DNA of 5,271 bases from SIG565 sp045647785 (lineage in GTDB: Bacteria > Bacillota > Clostridia > Oscillospirales > Acutalibacteraceae): NCBI GenBank assembly GCA_045647785.1, contig JAZRMU010000084.1:1-5271 (forward strand), given 5' to 3'. The notes beneath the pieces are model-generated. The model did no database searches, was not told the DNA's origin, and saw only the letters and a program-made list of their open reading frames with translations. The position numbers and the translations under genes were made by a program. Positions 1-4,530 of this stretch are shown here, one piece after another (positions within the stretch are counted from its first letter, which is position 1; each line of letters opens with the position of its first letter).

Positions 1-70
1 TAGCTCAGTTGGTTAGAGCAACCGGCTCATAACCGGTTGGTCCGGGGTTCGAGTCCCTGCTGGTCCACCA
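1..70 (+). tRNA. tRNA with CAU anticodon (Met, or lysidine-type Ile2), 5' end cut off by window
   Basis: The window opens at what would be tRNA position 8, so the seven 5' acceptor bases are missing. The D-stem is 3-6 with 16-19. The anticodon stem is 21-25 with 33-37 and is fully paired. The seven-base loop is 26-32, with anticodon CAT at 28-30. The T-stem is 43-47 with 55-59, around a TTCGAGT loop. The 3' acceptor strand is 60-66, followed by A73 and an encoded CCA at 68-70. CAU is read by elongator Met tRNA, initiator Met tRNA or the Ile2 tRNA whose C34 becomes lysidine. The A-C-C-G-G anticodon stem lacks the three G-C pairs of an initiator. The CTCATAA loop resembles the Ile2 tRNA of Bacillus as I recall it, but elongator Met tRNAs of Clostridia can look alike, so the amino acid is left open. 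Confidence 0.93.
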
Positions 71-131
71 GTATTAGCAAAAAAGCTTGATATGTTGATT
101 CTAATGAAGCTACATATTTAAAATTAAATAT

Positions 132-205
132 AGGGGTATAATGTAATGGTAACATTCCGGTCTCCAAAACCGTCCTTGAGGGTTCGAGTCCTTCTACCCC
201 TGCCA
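132..205 (+). tRNA. tRNA-Trp (CCA anticodon)
   Basis: A complete 74-base cloverleaf can be folded by hand. Acceptor 132-138 pairs perfectly with 195-201. D-stem 141-144 pairs with 152-155. Anticodon stem 157-161 pairs with 169-173 around the loop CTCCAAA, giving anticodon CCA at 164-166. T-stem 178-182 pairs with 190-194 around TTCGAGT. The discriminator is G at 202 and CCA is encoded at 203-205. G73 and the CCA anticodon are tryptophan identity elements. Two things are odd. The D-stem starts with A10-U25 instead of the usual G10. The outermost anticodon-stem pair (157 and 173) is a C-U mismatch. The gene follows the CAU tRNA by 61 bases and is followed at once by a terminator, so it appears to end a tRNA operon. 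Its last 18 bases recur downstream. Confidence 0.95.
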
Positions 206-210
206 AAAAA
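188..210 (+). repeat. Direct repeat copy 1: 3' end of tRNA-Trp plus A-tract
   Basis: These 23 bases run from the T-loop of tRNA-Trp through the encoded CCA into the adjacent A-tract. They are identical to 384-406. The match begins inside the gene and ends in the A-run, where the two flanks diverge (AACCACC here, CCTCGTT there). A repeat of the 3' end of a tRNA gene is the usual footprint of a tRNA-targeting integrase attachment site, or of unequal recombination in a tRNA array. Confidence 0.85.
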
Positions 211-235
211 AACCACCTTTCAAGGTGGTTTTTAT
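211..235 (+). terminator. Terminator after tRNA-Trp
   Basis: An eight-pair hairpin (211-218 with 223-230, loop TTCA) is followed by a T-rich tract from 229 onward. It starts six bases after the tRNA 3' end, so it should end the tRNA transcript. An A-tract (205-212) precedes the stem, so the structure could also work on the minus strand. Confidence 0.85.
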
Positions 236-245
236 TTATTAATTT

Positions 246-258
246 GAAGGACTCGAAC
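246..258 (-). repeat. Inverted 13-bp copy of the tRNA-Trp T-arm
   Basis: The reverse complement of 246-258 is identical to 182-194, the T-loop and its flanks in tRNA-Trp. The T-arm sequence is shared by many tRNAs, so this copy need not come from tRNA-Trp itself. It lies 10 bases beyond the T-tract of the tRNA terminator, at the left edge of the structured stretch that ends in the orphan tRNA tail. Confidence 0.7.
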
Positions 259-383
259 ACTGAGAGGGTTTTTGCGTTAAGAAAAATAGTCTGGGGGACT
301 GTTTTTTAGCAAAAAGGTGCGCTGCCCGGTACTGAAACGCAAGGCGTTTCGGTGGGCGAGCAAGAAAGACGCGAAGCGGATTT
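259..383. repeat. Highly structured non-coding stretch between tRNA-derived repeats (candidate small dispersed element)
   Basis: I find no credible gene here, but the stretch is rich in inverted repeats. A hairpin of ten pairs (282-291 with 297-306, loop TGGGG, two-sided A/T flanks) resembles a terminator. A second, larger hairpin spans 321-361. It has an inner ten-pair stem (331-340 with 344-353, loop AAG, including one T-G pair), then a GGT bulge (328-330), four GC pairs (324-327 with 354-357), and three further pairs (321-323 with 359-361) around a bulged G. A third, very short hairpin with core GCGAAGC lies at 371-377. It is bounded by the inverted T-arm copy on the left and the tRNA-tail copy on the right. 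It could be a non-autonomous mobile repeat, a structured RNA, or an excision scar. The sequence alone does not decide which. Confidence 0.5.
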
Positions 384-406
384 GTCCTTCTACCCCTGCC
401 AAAAAA
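384..406 (+). repeat. Direct repeat copy 2: orphan 3' end of tRNA-Trp plus A-tract
   Basis: This is an exact second copy of the tRNA-Trp 3' end, with the rest of the tRNA absent upstream. Like the real tRNA end, it is followed directly by a hairpin terminator, though that hairpin has a different sequence. It lacks the D and anticodon arms and cannot be a functional tRNA. It could be an attR-like site, a remnant tRNA end, or the end of a dispersed element that carries tRNA-like sequence. Confidence 0.85.
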
Positions 407-432
407 CCTCGTTCGTAAGAACGGGGATTTTT
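407..432 (+). terminator. Terminator after the orphan tRNA tail
   Basis: An eight-pair stem (407-414 with 419-426, one T-G pair) closes a GTAA tetraloop and is followed by ATTTTT. An A-tract (401-406) precedes it, so it may work in both directions. It sits where a tRNA terminator would be expected if a complete tRNA-Trp had once ended at 401. Confidence 0.8.
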
Positions 433-523
433 ACTTTCTTTAATATCTCTCTTATTAGTTGGAACGATTTTCCTTATTATAGGGTTTTTCCGTTGCAAAA
501 AACAAAAAGCTGAATTTTAGATA
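433..523. other. AT-rich intergenic stretch with no recognised feature
   Basis: This stretch separates the second terminator from the promoter of the small membrane protein gene. I see no ribosome binding site with a usable start codon, no strong hairpin and no clear repeat. Together with the preceding features it completes the gene-free interval 206-571. Confidence 0.6.
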
Positions 524-552
524 TTGAAAATTTGCGGGCACTATGTTATAGT
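524..552 (+). promoter_or_regulatory. Sigma-A-type promoter with extended -10 for operon 1
   Basis: TTGAAA (524-529) is followed by exactly 17 bases and TATAGT (547-552). A TG dinucleotide at 544-545, one base before the -10 box, gives an extended -10 element. Transcription should start near 559, so the leader is only about a dozen bases and there is little room for a riboswitch. Confidence 0.75.
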
Positions 553-571
553 ATTTTTGGTGGTGTACTAA

Positions 572-790
572 ATGAAAAAAGGAAAAATTGTGGCACCGAT
601 TATTATTACGGTTATTATGATTATATATTTTGCCGTTTATTTCGGTGTGCTTATTTGGCTTGTTCCCGGATTTTGGAAAATTGCTCTCGGCATTTTACCT
701 CTTGCCTTTGCCGCCGCAATGATTTACACCTGCATTGACAGGATTAAGGAAATTAGGAGTGAAGATAACGATGATATTAGTAAATACTGA
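572..790 (+). CDS. Small two-helix membrane protein of unknown function (72 aa)
   Basis: This 72-residue protein starts with MKKGK and has two hydrophobic segments, about residues 6-30 and 36-55. The turn between them is VPGFWK. A charged tail follows, ending DRIKEIRSEDNDDISKY. The arrangement predicts an inner-membrane hairpin, with the charged tail probably cytoplasmic. The start is supported by GGTGG (559-563) eight bases before the ATG and by the promoter directly upstream. The alternative frame at 532-738 has no such support. The 3' end overlaps the YbjQ-family gene by 20 bases, so the two are likely co-translated and may act together. I do not know a function. It looks like a small family found beside YbjQ proteins in Clostridia, but that is recollection. 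No residues suggest an enzyme. Confidence 0.85.
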   Translation: MKKGKIVAPIIITVIMIIYFAVYFGVLIWLVPGFWKIALGILPLAFAAAMIYTCIDRIKEIRSEDNDDISKY

Positions 791-1088
791 TTATATTACC
801 GGCAAGGAGCTGGAAATGCTGGGTCTTGTAAAGGGCAGCACAATTCAGAGCAAAAATATTGGAAGGGATATTTTGCAAAGCTTCAAAACGCTGGTTGGCG
901 GAGAACTTGTTGACTATAACAAGATGATGAACGAAGCGCGCGCCATTGCTACAAAGCGTATGGTGGCAGAAGCAGAAGCACTGGGTGCTGAAGCTGTTAT
1001 AAATATCCGCTACACCTCATCAGCCGTTATGCAGGGTGCTGCAGAGGTTATTGCCTACGGAACAGCGGTTAAATTCATAAACAAATAA
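771..1088 (+). CDS. YbjQ/UPF0145 family protein (105 aa)
   Basis: The 105-residue product has the length and layout of the YbjQ/UPF0145 family (often called heavy-metal-binding domain proteins). It opens with MILVNTDYITGKELEMLGLV, followed by KGSTIQSKNIGRDI at about residues 21-34 and LVGGELVDYNKMMNEAR at 41-57. A helix then leads to LGAEAVINIRY (71-81), and a final strand contains GTAVKF (97-102). The fold is a small alpha/beta domain that forms pentamers in solved relatives. The biochemical role is unsettled and metal binding is only a family label. The start at 771 is preferred over an in-frame ATG at 735 because AGGAG (755-759) precedes it and the homology begins there. It overlaps the preceding membrane-protein gene by 20 bases and is the last gene before a strong terminator. 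The protein is soluble and could be held at the membrane through its two-helix partner. Confidence 0.92.
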   Translation: MILVNTDYITGKELEMLGLVKGSTIQSKNIGRDILQSFKTLVGGELVDYNKMMNEARAIATKRMVAEAEALGAEAVINIRYTSSAVMQGAAEVIAYGTAVKFINK

Positions 1089-1092
1089 TTTT

Positions 1093-1126
1093 TAAGAAGC
1101 AGTGAAATCACTGCTTCTTATTTTTT
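1093..1126 (+). terminator. Terminator of operon 1
   Basis: A perfect 12-pair stem (1093-1104 with 1109-1120), an AAAT loop and a run of six T form a textbook intrinsic terminator five bases after the YbjQ stop codon. The T-tract leads almost directly into the -35 box of the next operon. Confidence 0.95.
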
Positions 1127-1127
1127 C

Positions 1128-1156
1128 TTGACAAACCATCATTTATACTGTATCAT
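1128..1156 (+). promoter_or_regulatory. Sigma-A-type promoter of the GntR-ABC operon
   Basis: A consensus -35 TTGACA (1128-1133) is followed by a 17-base spacer and TATCAT (1151-1156). The perfect -35 and ideal spacing suggest a strong promoter that would need repression. A TATACT at 1144-1149 fits -10 spacing less well. The first base of the -35 box is one base from the upstream terminator T-tract. Confidence 0.75.
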
Positions 1157-1178
1157 TGTATTATTGAAGTGATACAAT
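1149..1178 (+). promoter_or_regulatory. Palindromic operator, probable GntR autoregulation site
   Basis: Two nested inverted repeats share the right arm. ATTGTATTA (1155-1163) and TGATACAAT (1170-1178) form a 24-bp near-palindrome with one mismatch per arm and a six-base centre. TGTATCA (1149-1155) pairs perfectly with TGATACA (1170-1176) over a longer gap. Both lie across the -10 box and the transcription start, so a bound repressor would block RNA polymerase. GntR proteins of the YtrA group are known to repress their own operons from sites of this sort. Assigning this site to the downstream regulator is inference. Confidence 0.65.
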
Positions 1179-1190
1179 AAGGAGCAAGCT

Positions 1191-1571
1191 ATGGAAATCG
1201 CATTTAACAACAACTCCCCTATTTATATGCAGATAGTCGATAAAATTAAGCAAGCAATTATTGCAGGAGAATTAAAAATTGGCAGTAGGCTACCCTCGGT
1301 CAGAGATTTGGCTAATGATTTTAAGGTTAATCCCAACACTGTGCAAAAAGCGCTTGCAGAGCTCGAGAGTATGGGACTAATTTTCACCGAACGCACAAAC
1401 GGCAAGTTTGTTACATTCGACCAAGAGCTGCTGCTCGACTATAAAAAAGCTTTTGCCGACAAGCTCACTAATGAATATATTGAAAGTATGAGAAAAATTG
1501 GTTTTTCAAAAACCGAGCTTATTAAAATTTTAACCCTTGCGGAGGTAGAAAATGAAACTGTTAGAGTGTAA
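1191..1571 (+). CDS. GntR-family transcriptional regulator, YtrA-like (126 aa)
   Basis: This 126-residue DNA-binding protein has an N-terminal GntR winged helix-turn-helix at about residues 9-76. IYMQIVDKIKQAI and then GSRLPSVRDLA (31-41) lead into VNPNTVQKALAELESMGLI (46-64), which is the recognition-helix region. The wing is TERTNGKFV. The short helical tail (80-126) has no ligand-binding domain, which fits the YtrA subfamily that typically precedes ABC transporter genes. The start is fixed by AAGGAG (1179-1184) six bases before the ATG. It should bind the palindrome just upstream and repress the operon, with release by an unknown signal such as envelope stress or an antibiotic. The gene overlaps the ATPase gene by 20 bases. 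Confidence 0.95.
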   Translation: MEIAFNNNSPIYMQIVDKIKQAIIAGELKIGSRLPSVRDLANDFKVNPNTVQKALAELESMGLIFTERTNGKFVTFDQELLLDYKKAFADKLTNEYIESMRKIGFSKTELIKILTLAEVENETVRV

Positions 1572-2247
1572 AAACCTATCAAAAAGCTTCGATAAAAAAG
1601 AGGTTCTCAAGAATATAAACCTTTCGGTTTCGGGCGGCAAAATTATTGGGTTGCTCGGTCAAAACGGAATGGGTAAAACCACACTTATAAAGCTTATCAA
1701 TGACCTATTGACCCCCACCTCCGGAGAGGTGCTAATATACGGGCAGAAGCCAAATACCGAAAGCAAAAAGCTCATTGCCTTTTTGCCCGAGCGCACCTAT
1801 CTTGACAAAACCCGCACCGTTGAGCAAACTGTTAAGTTTTTTGCCGATTTTTACGATAATTTCGATAGCGAAAAAGCATATATCCTGCTTGCCAATTTAG
1901 GACTTGAAAGAAAGCAAAAGCTCAACAAGATGAGCAAGGGTATGCTTGAAAAGGTGCAGCTCACCCTCGTTATGAGCCGCAAGGCCGAGCTTTATGTGCT
2001 AGATGAGCCGCTCGGCGGTGTTGACCCCGCTACACGCGATTACATTTTGGATACTATACTATCCAATTTTAACCCCGAGGCGAGTGTTATAATTTCAACA
2101 CATCTGATTGCTGATATTGAGCGCATTTTAGATGAGGTGATTTTCCTCAAAAACGGTGAAATTATACTACACAAGGATACCGATGAACTTCGGGAAGAGG
2201 AAAATGCCTCGATTGATGAAATTTTCAGGAGGACCTTCAAATGCTAA
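1552..2247 (+). CDS. ABC transporter ATP-binding protein, YtrB-like (231 aa)
   Basis: This cytoplasmic ATPase would power the membrane protein encoded next. Walker A is GQNGMGKT (36-43, with Lys42). Walker B is LYVLDEP (147-153, with catalytic Glu152). The D-loop is GGVDPATRD and the switch histidine is His184. The signature motif is degenerate: KMSKGMLEKVQL (126-137) replaces LSGGQ. The Q-loop position reads FLPERTYL (77-84), with Glu80 where a glutamine is usual. Such LP(D/E)xxYL and SKGM variants are familiar from YtrB-like ATPases next to GntR regulators, so the enzyme is probably active. At 231 residues it is a minimal single-domain ATPase. GGAGG (1541-1545) lies inside the end of the regulator gene. 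The 3' end overlaps the permease by seven bases, which indicates coupled translation. The substrate is unknown. Confidence 0.95.
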   Translation: MKLLECKNLSKSFDKKEVLKNINLSVSGGKIIGLLGQNGMGKTTLIKLINDLLTPTSGEVLIYGQKPNTESKKLIAFLPERTYLDKTRTVEQTVKFFADFYDNFDSEKAYILLANLGLERKQKLNKMSKGMLEKVQLTLVMSRKAELYVLDEPLGGVDPATRDYILDTILSNFNPEASVIISTHLIADIERILDEVIFLKNGEIILHKDTDELREEENASIDEIFRRTFKC

Positions 2248-3032
2248 AGAAATTATTGAAATATGAGCTTGGATATACCCTTAATTTTCTTTGGGCTTTC
2301 TATTTGATAGGTATTTTCTTTTCTATAGCCGCGCGCTGTGCAAAGCTACTGCCTGAATCGAGCTTCACTCCATTTTTAGTAGGCATCTGCCGAGGCGTTT
2401 CAATATCTATGATATTTAACGCAATAATAAATAATATACTTTTTGTTTGGCGCCGCTTCACCTCTACGCTTTACGGCGACATCGCTTACCTTTACCATAC
2501 CTTACCCGTTAAAAAAGGCTCACTCTATCTCTCGCGTATTTTCTCTGTAATAATTTCGATGTTTTTAAGCGTTGCGGTATCGGCTTTAATGCTGTTTATT
2601 TCTTTTTACAGCAAGGAAAACATAGAGCTTTTAAAAACGCTTTTAGAGCCTATTGCAAACGCCTTCTCATTTAATATTTTTGTTGTGCTGGGCGCTTTGC
2701 TGCTGCTCATATTCCTCCAGCTGCTAAACATTATGCAGTGTGGAATTTCGGGTATTATTTTAGGGCACAGCAAAAACAACCGTAAGCTCGCCCTCTCTTT
2801 CCTTTTCGGTTTTATCATATATCTTGCTACACAAGCTATATCTTTGTTAGCAGCTGTGCTTTGCGGCTTGATAAATAACGATATTTTGCAGATATTCACC
2901 ACTACCGCTACGCCTACTGTCGCAACGATTAAGCTGCTTATTGCAATTTGCATTGCCACTTATGGAGTTCTATTCCCGGTTCTCTGCTTTATAAATATTA
3001 AGCTATTAAATCGCGGAGTTAATATTGATTAA
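2241..3032 (+). CDS. ABC-2-type transporter permease (263 aa)
   Basis: A polytopic membrane protein opens with MLKKLLKYEL, the amphipathic N-terminus common in these permeases. About six hydrophobic segments are visible, near residues 14-34, 44-68, 97-123, 140-163, 184-211 and 227-252. A cytoplasmic loop carries YGDIAYLYHTLPVKKGSLYL (78-97), a motif I recognise from Clostridial permeases partnered with YtrB-like ATPases (GDExYLTHTLPVK type). It probably contacts the ATPase. AGGAGG (2227-2232), eight bases before the ATG, supports the start. It is the only permease in the operon, so the transporter is likely a homodimer of this protein with two ATPase copies. Its role may be drug or antimicrobial peptide export, or envelope-stress relief. 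The substrate cannot be read from the sequence. Confidence 0.9.
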   Translation: MLKKLLKYELGYTLNFLWAFYLIGIFFSIAARCAKLLPESSFTPFLVGICRGVSISMIFNAIINNILFVWRRFTSTLYGDIAYLYHTLPVKKGSLYLSRIFSVIISMFLSVAVSALMLFISFYSKENIELLKTLLEPIANAFSFNIFVVLGALLLLIFLQLLNIMQCGISGIILGHSKNNRKLALSFLFGFIIYLATQAISLLAAVLCGLINNDILQIFTTTATPTVATIKLLIAICIATYGVLFPVLCFINIKLLNRGVNID

Positions 3033-3048
3033 TTTTTATATATGAAAG

Positions 3049-3078
3049 CATCGCAACTTAACAGTTGCGGTGTTTTTT
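3049..3078 (+). terminator. Terminator of the GntR-ABC operon
   Basis: A ten-pair stem (3049-3058 with 3063-3072, one T-G pair) with loop TAAC is followed by TTTTTT. It lies 16 bases after the permease stop codon. Confidence 0.92.
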
Positions 3079-3081
3079 CTA

Positions 3082-3110
3082 TTGAAAAAGTCAAAAAAAG
3101 GGGGTATTAT
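3082..3110 (+). promoter_or_regulatory. Sigma-A-type promoter of operon 3
   Basis: TTGAAA (3082-3087), a 17-base spacer and TATTAT (3105-3110) lie between the previous terminator and the DUF1461 gene. An overlapping TATAAT at 3110-3115 is an alternative -10 box but leaves 22 bases from this -35. The leader would be about 20 bases, with no room for a structured regulator. Confidence 0.7.
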
Positions 3111-3138
3111 ATAATAAAGAGCAAAAAGAGGTGGAAAA

Positions 3139-3807
3139 ATGAAGCATAGGGTTGATAGTTTTGTAGCTGCGATTTTTACGGTTTCGCTGTTTTTCTTAAT
3201 ACTTTCCCTTGCTGTTTCTCTGCCAATTCTATGCAGAAATATATATTTTGCGCATATTAAGCCTCTATCCCTTACCGATAGCGGGTATAGCGAAGCCGAA
3301 ATTAAGGCAGCCTTTAATGAGGTTATGGATTTTTTAACCTTTAGAAAGGCCGAATTTTCTTGCGGCGAAATGCTTTATTCCGAAAGCGGAAAACAGCATT
3401 TCATCGATTGCCGAACTCTTTTCGGCATTGATTTTGCGGTTTTGGCGGTCAGCAGCATTTCGGTTGCCGCTATTCTAATTCTTAAAATTAAAAATAAAAT
3501 ATCGCTTCGTTTTTCTCACCATTCAGCAGCCTACTATTCGGCTGTAGCAGCTATTGCTGTTCCCGCATTTTTAGGGGCATTAGCTTTGATAGATTTCGAT
3601 ATCGCCTTCAGGCTTTTTCATTTATTGCTGTTTCCAAACAAAACAAACTGGGAATTTTACCCTCGCGAGGATGAAATAATAAATATACTGCCGCCCGAAT
3701 TCTTTATGAACTGCGGCGCGATTATCGGTGTTGCAATTTTAACGATTTCGGCAACAATTATTGCCATAGACCTTATAAAAAGGAAAAGAAAAAATGAAAG
3801 TAATTAA
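3139..3807 (+). CDS. TIGR01906/DUF1461 family integral membrane protein (222 aa)
   Basis: The 222-residue protein has four hydrophobic segments (about 9-31, 97-117, 130-152, 189-212). A large extracytoplasmic region between the first two contains the family pattern. It begins with YSEAEIKAAFNEVMDFLTF (50-68), and GKQHFIDCRTLF (84-95) matches the usual H(F/M)xDVKxLF signature. A second conserved block, FDIAFRLFHLLLFP (153-166), is followed by W171, P175, D178 and LPPEFF (184-189). The layout matches DUF1461/TIGR01906, a family of unknown function widespread in Firmicutes. A very strong ribosome binding site, GAGGTGG (3128-3134), fixes the start. A lysine/arginine-rich end (KRKRK) is probably cytoplasmic. 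The gene overlaps the DUF218 gene by 14 bases and heads an operon with it. Confidence 0.88.
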   Translation: MKHRVDSFVAAIFTVSLFFLILSLAVSLPILCRNIYFAHIKPLSLTDSGYSEAEIKAAFNEVMDFLTFRKAEFSCGEMLYSESGKQHFIDCRTLFGIDFAVLAVSSISVAAILILKIKNKISLRFSHHSAAYYSAVAAIAVPAFLGALALIDFDIAFRLFHLLLFPNKTNWEFYPREDEIINILPPEFFMNCGAIIGVAILTISATIIAIDLIKRKRKNESN

Positions 3808-4522
3808 TATAATTTTAGTTTTGCTCGGCAGTATAACTCTGCTCAACGGAATTTTTGTGGCAGCAGTTTCCAACTTTAATATGGGAATACCTGCAACTCT
3901 CGCTCTGGGTCTCGTGCTGATAATTTTGGGAGTGTTTGGGAAACAGATTAAGAGGTGGATAAAAATAGTGCTTGCGGTTTGCATTGGTTTAGCGGTTGCG
4001 GCTTCGGCATTTTTACTCTGCTTTGGGATAACCGATAGTGTGGATTATCGCGAGGATGCTATAATTGTTCTCGGGGCTGCCGTACATGGAGATACACCGA
4101 GTCTTGTTCTTCGCGACCGACTCGATACCGCAGTATTTTACCACAAACAAAACCCCGCCGCCTTGATAGTTGTAAGCGGAGGCAAGGGCAACGGTGAGAA
4201 TATCACCGAGGCCGAGGCAATGGAAAAATATCTGCTTGATAAGGGTGTGCCCGCAGCGCTTATTATTAAGGAAGATCGCGCCACAAGCACGCTGGAGAAT
4301 TTCAAGTTTTCCAAGAAGCTTCTGGACGAGCGTTTAACCGATTACAAGGTCGCTTATATCACTAATGAATACCATATTTTTAGAGCCGGTCTCACCGCAA
4401 AGAGGGCGGGAATCGGTTCAGCTGCGCACATTAACAGCACAACAAGGCTTAATTATTTGCTGCCGGGGGTGCTCAGAGAATGTATGGCAGTGGTGCGAGT
4501 GCTGATTTTCGGATTTATATAG
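3794..4522 (+). CDS. DUF218 (YdcF/SanA-like) membrane protein (242 aa)
   Basis: Three N-terminal membrane segments (about residues 4-24, 32-49, 57-79) anchor a C-terminal DUF218 domain (about 87-240). Recognisable DUF218 blocks are DAIIVLGAAVHGD (88-100) with VLRDRLD (105-111), SGGKGNGENITEAEAM (128-143), EDRATSTLENF (160-170) and TNEYHIFRAGLTAKRAG (190-206). The domain should face outside the membrane. DUF218 relatives include E. coli SanA, linked to envelope integrity and vancomycin resistance, YdcF, and ElyC, linked to envelope/peptidoglycan homeostasis. The molecular reaction is not established. The acidic and histidine residues in these blocks suggest an enzyme site. AGGA (3781-3784) lies inside the end of the DUF1461 gene, so translation is coupled. 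The next gene starts eight bases after the stop. Confidence 0.93.
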   Translation: MKVINIILVLLGSITLLNGIFVAAVSNFNMGIPATLALGLVLIILGVFGKQIKRWIKIVLAVCIGLAVAASAFLLCFGITDSVDYREDAIIVLGAAVHGDTPSLVLRDRLDTAVFYHKQNPAALIVVSGGKGNGENITEAEAMEKYLLDKGVPAALIIKEDRATSTLENFKFSKKLLDERLTDYKVAYITNEYHIFRAGLTAKRAGIGSAAHINSTTRLNYLLPGVLRECMAVVRVLIFGFI

Positions 4523-4530
4523 GAGTTTTT

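Noticed and set aside
87..116. Possible weak promoter between the two tRNAs (TTGATA with TACATA)
   Set aside because: The -10 match is poor and spacing is 18 bases in very AT-rich DNA. Co-transcription from upstream explains tRNA-Trp as well.
27..260. Minus-strand open frame of 77 codons across both tRNAs
   Set aside because: It is antisense to two clear tRNA genes and a terminator. Translations of tRNA complements of this kind are well-known annotation artefacts.
277..498. Minus-strand open frame of 73 codons
   Set aside because: It runs through hairpins, the orphan tRNA tail and a terminator. There is no ribosome binding site or protein-like composition, so the structured repeat explains it better.
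532..738. Plus-strand open frame overlapping the small membrane protein
   Set aside because: It begins inside the promoter region, before the expected transcription start. The competing frame from 572 has a ribosome binding site and clear membrane helices.
735..770. Upstream in-frame ATG for the YbjQ-family gene
   Set aside because: The extra 12 residues lie outside the family homology, and AGGAG at 755-759 points to the ATG at 771.
2606..2959. Minus-strand open frame of 117 codons
   Set aside because: It is fully antisense to the ABC permease, which has strong family motifs, a ribosome binding site and operon context.
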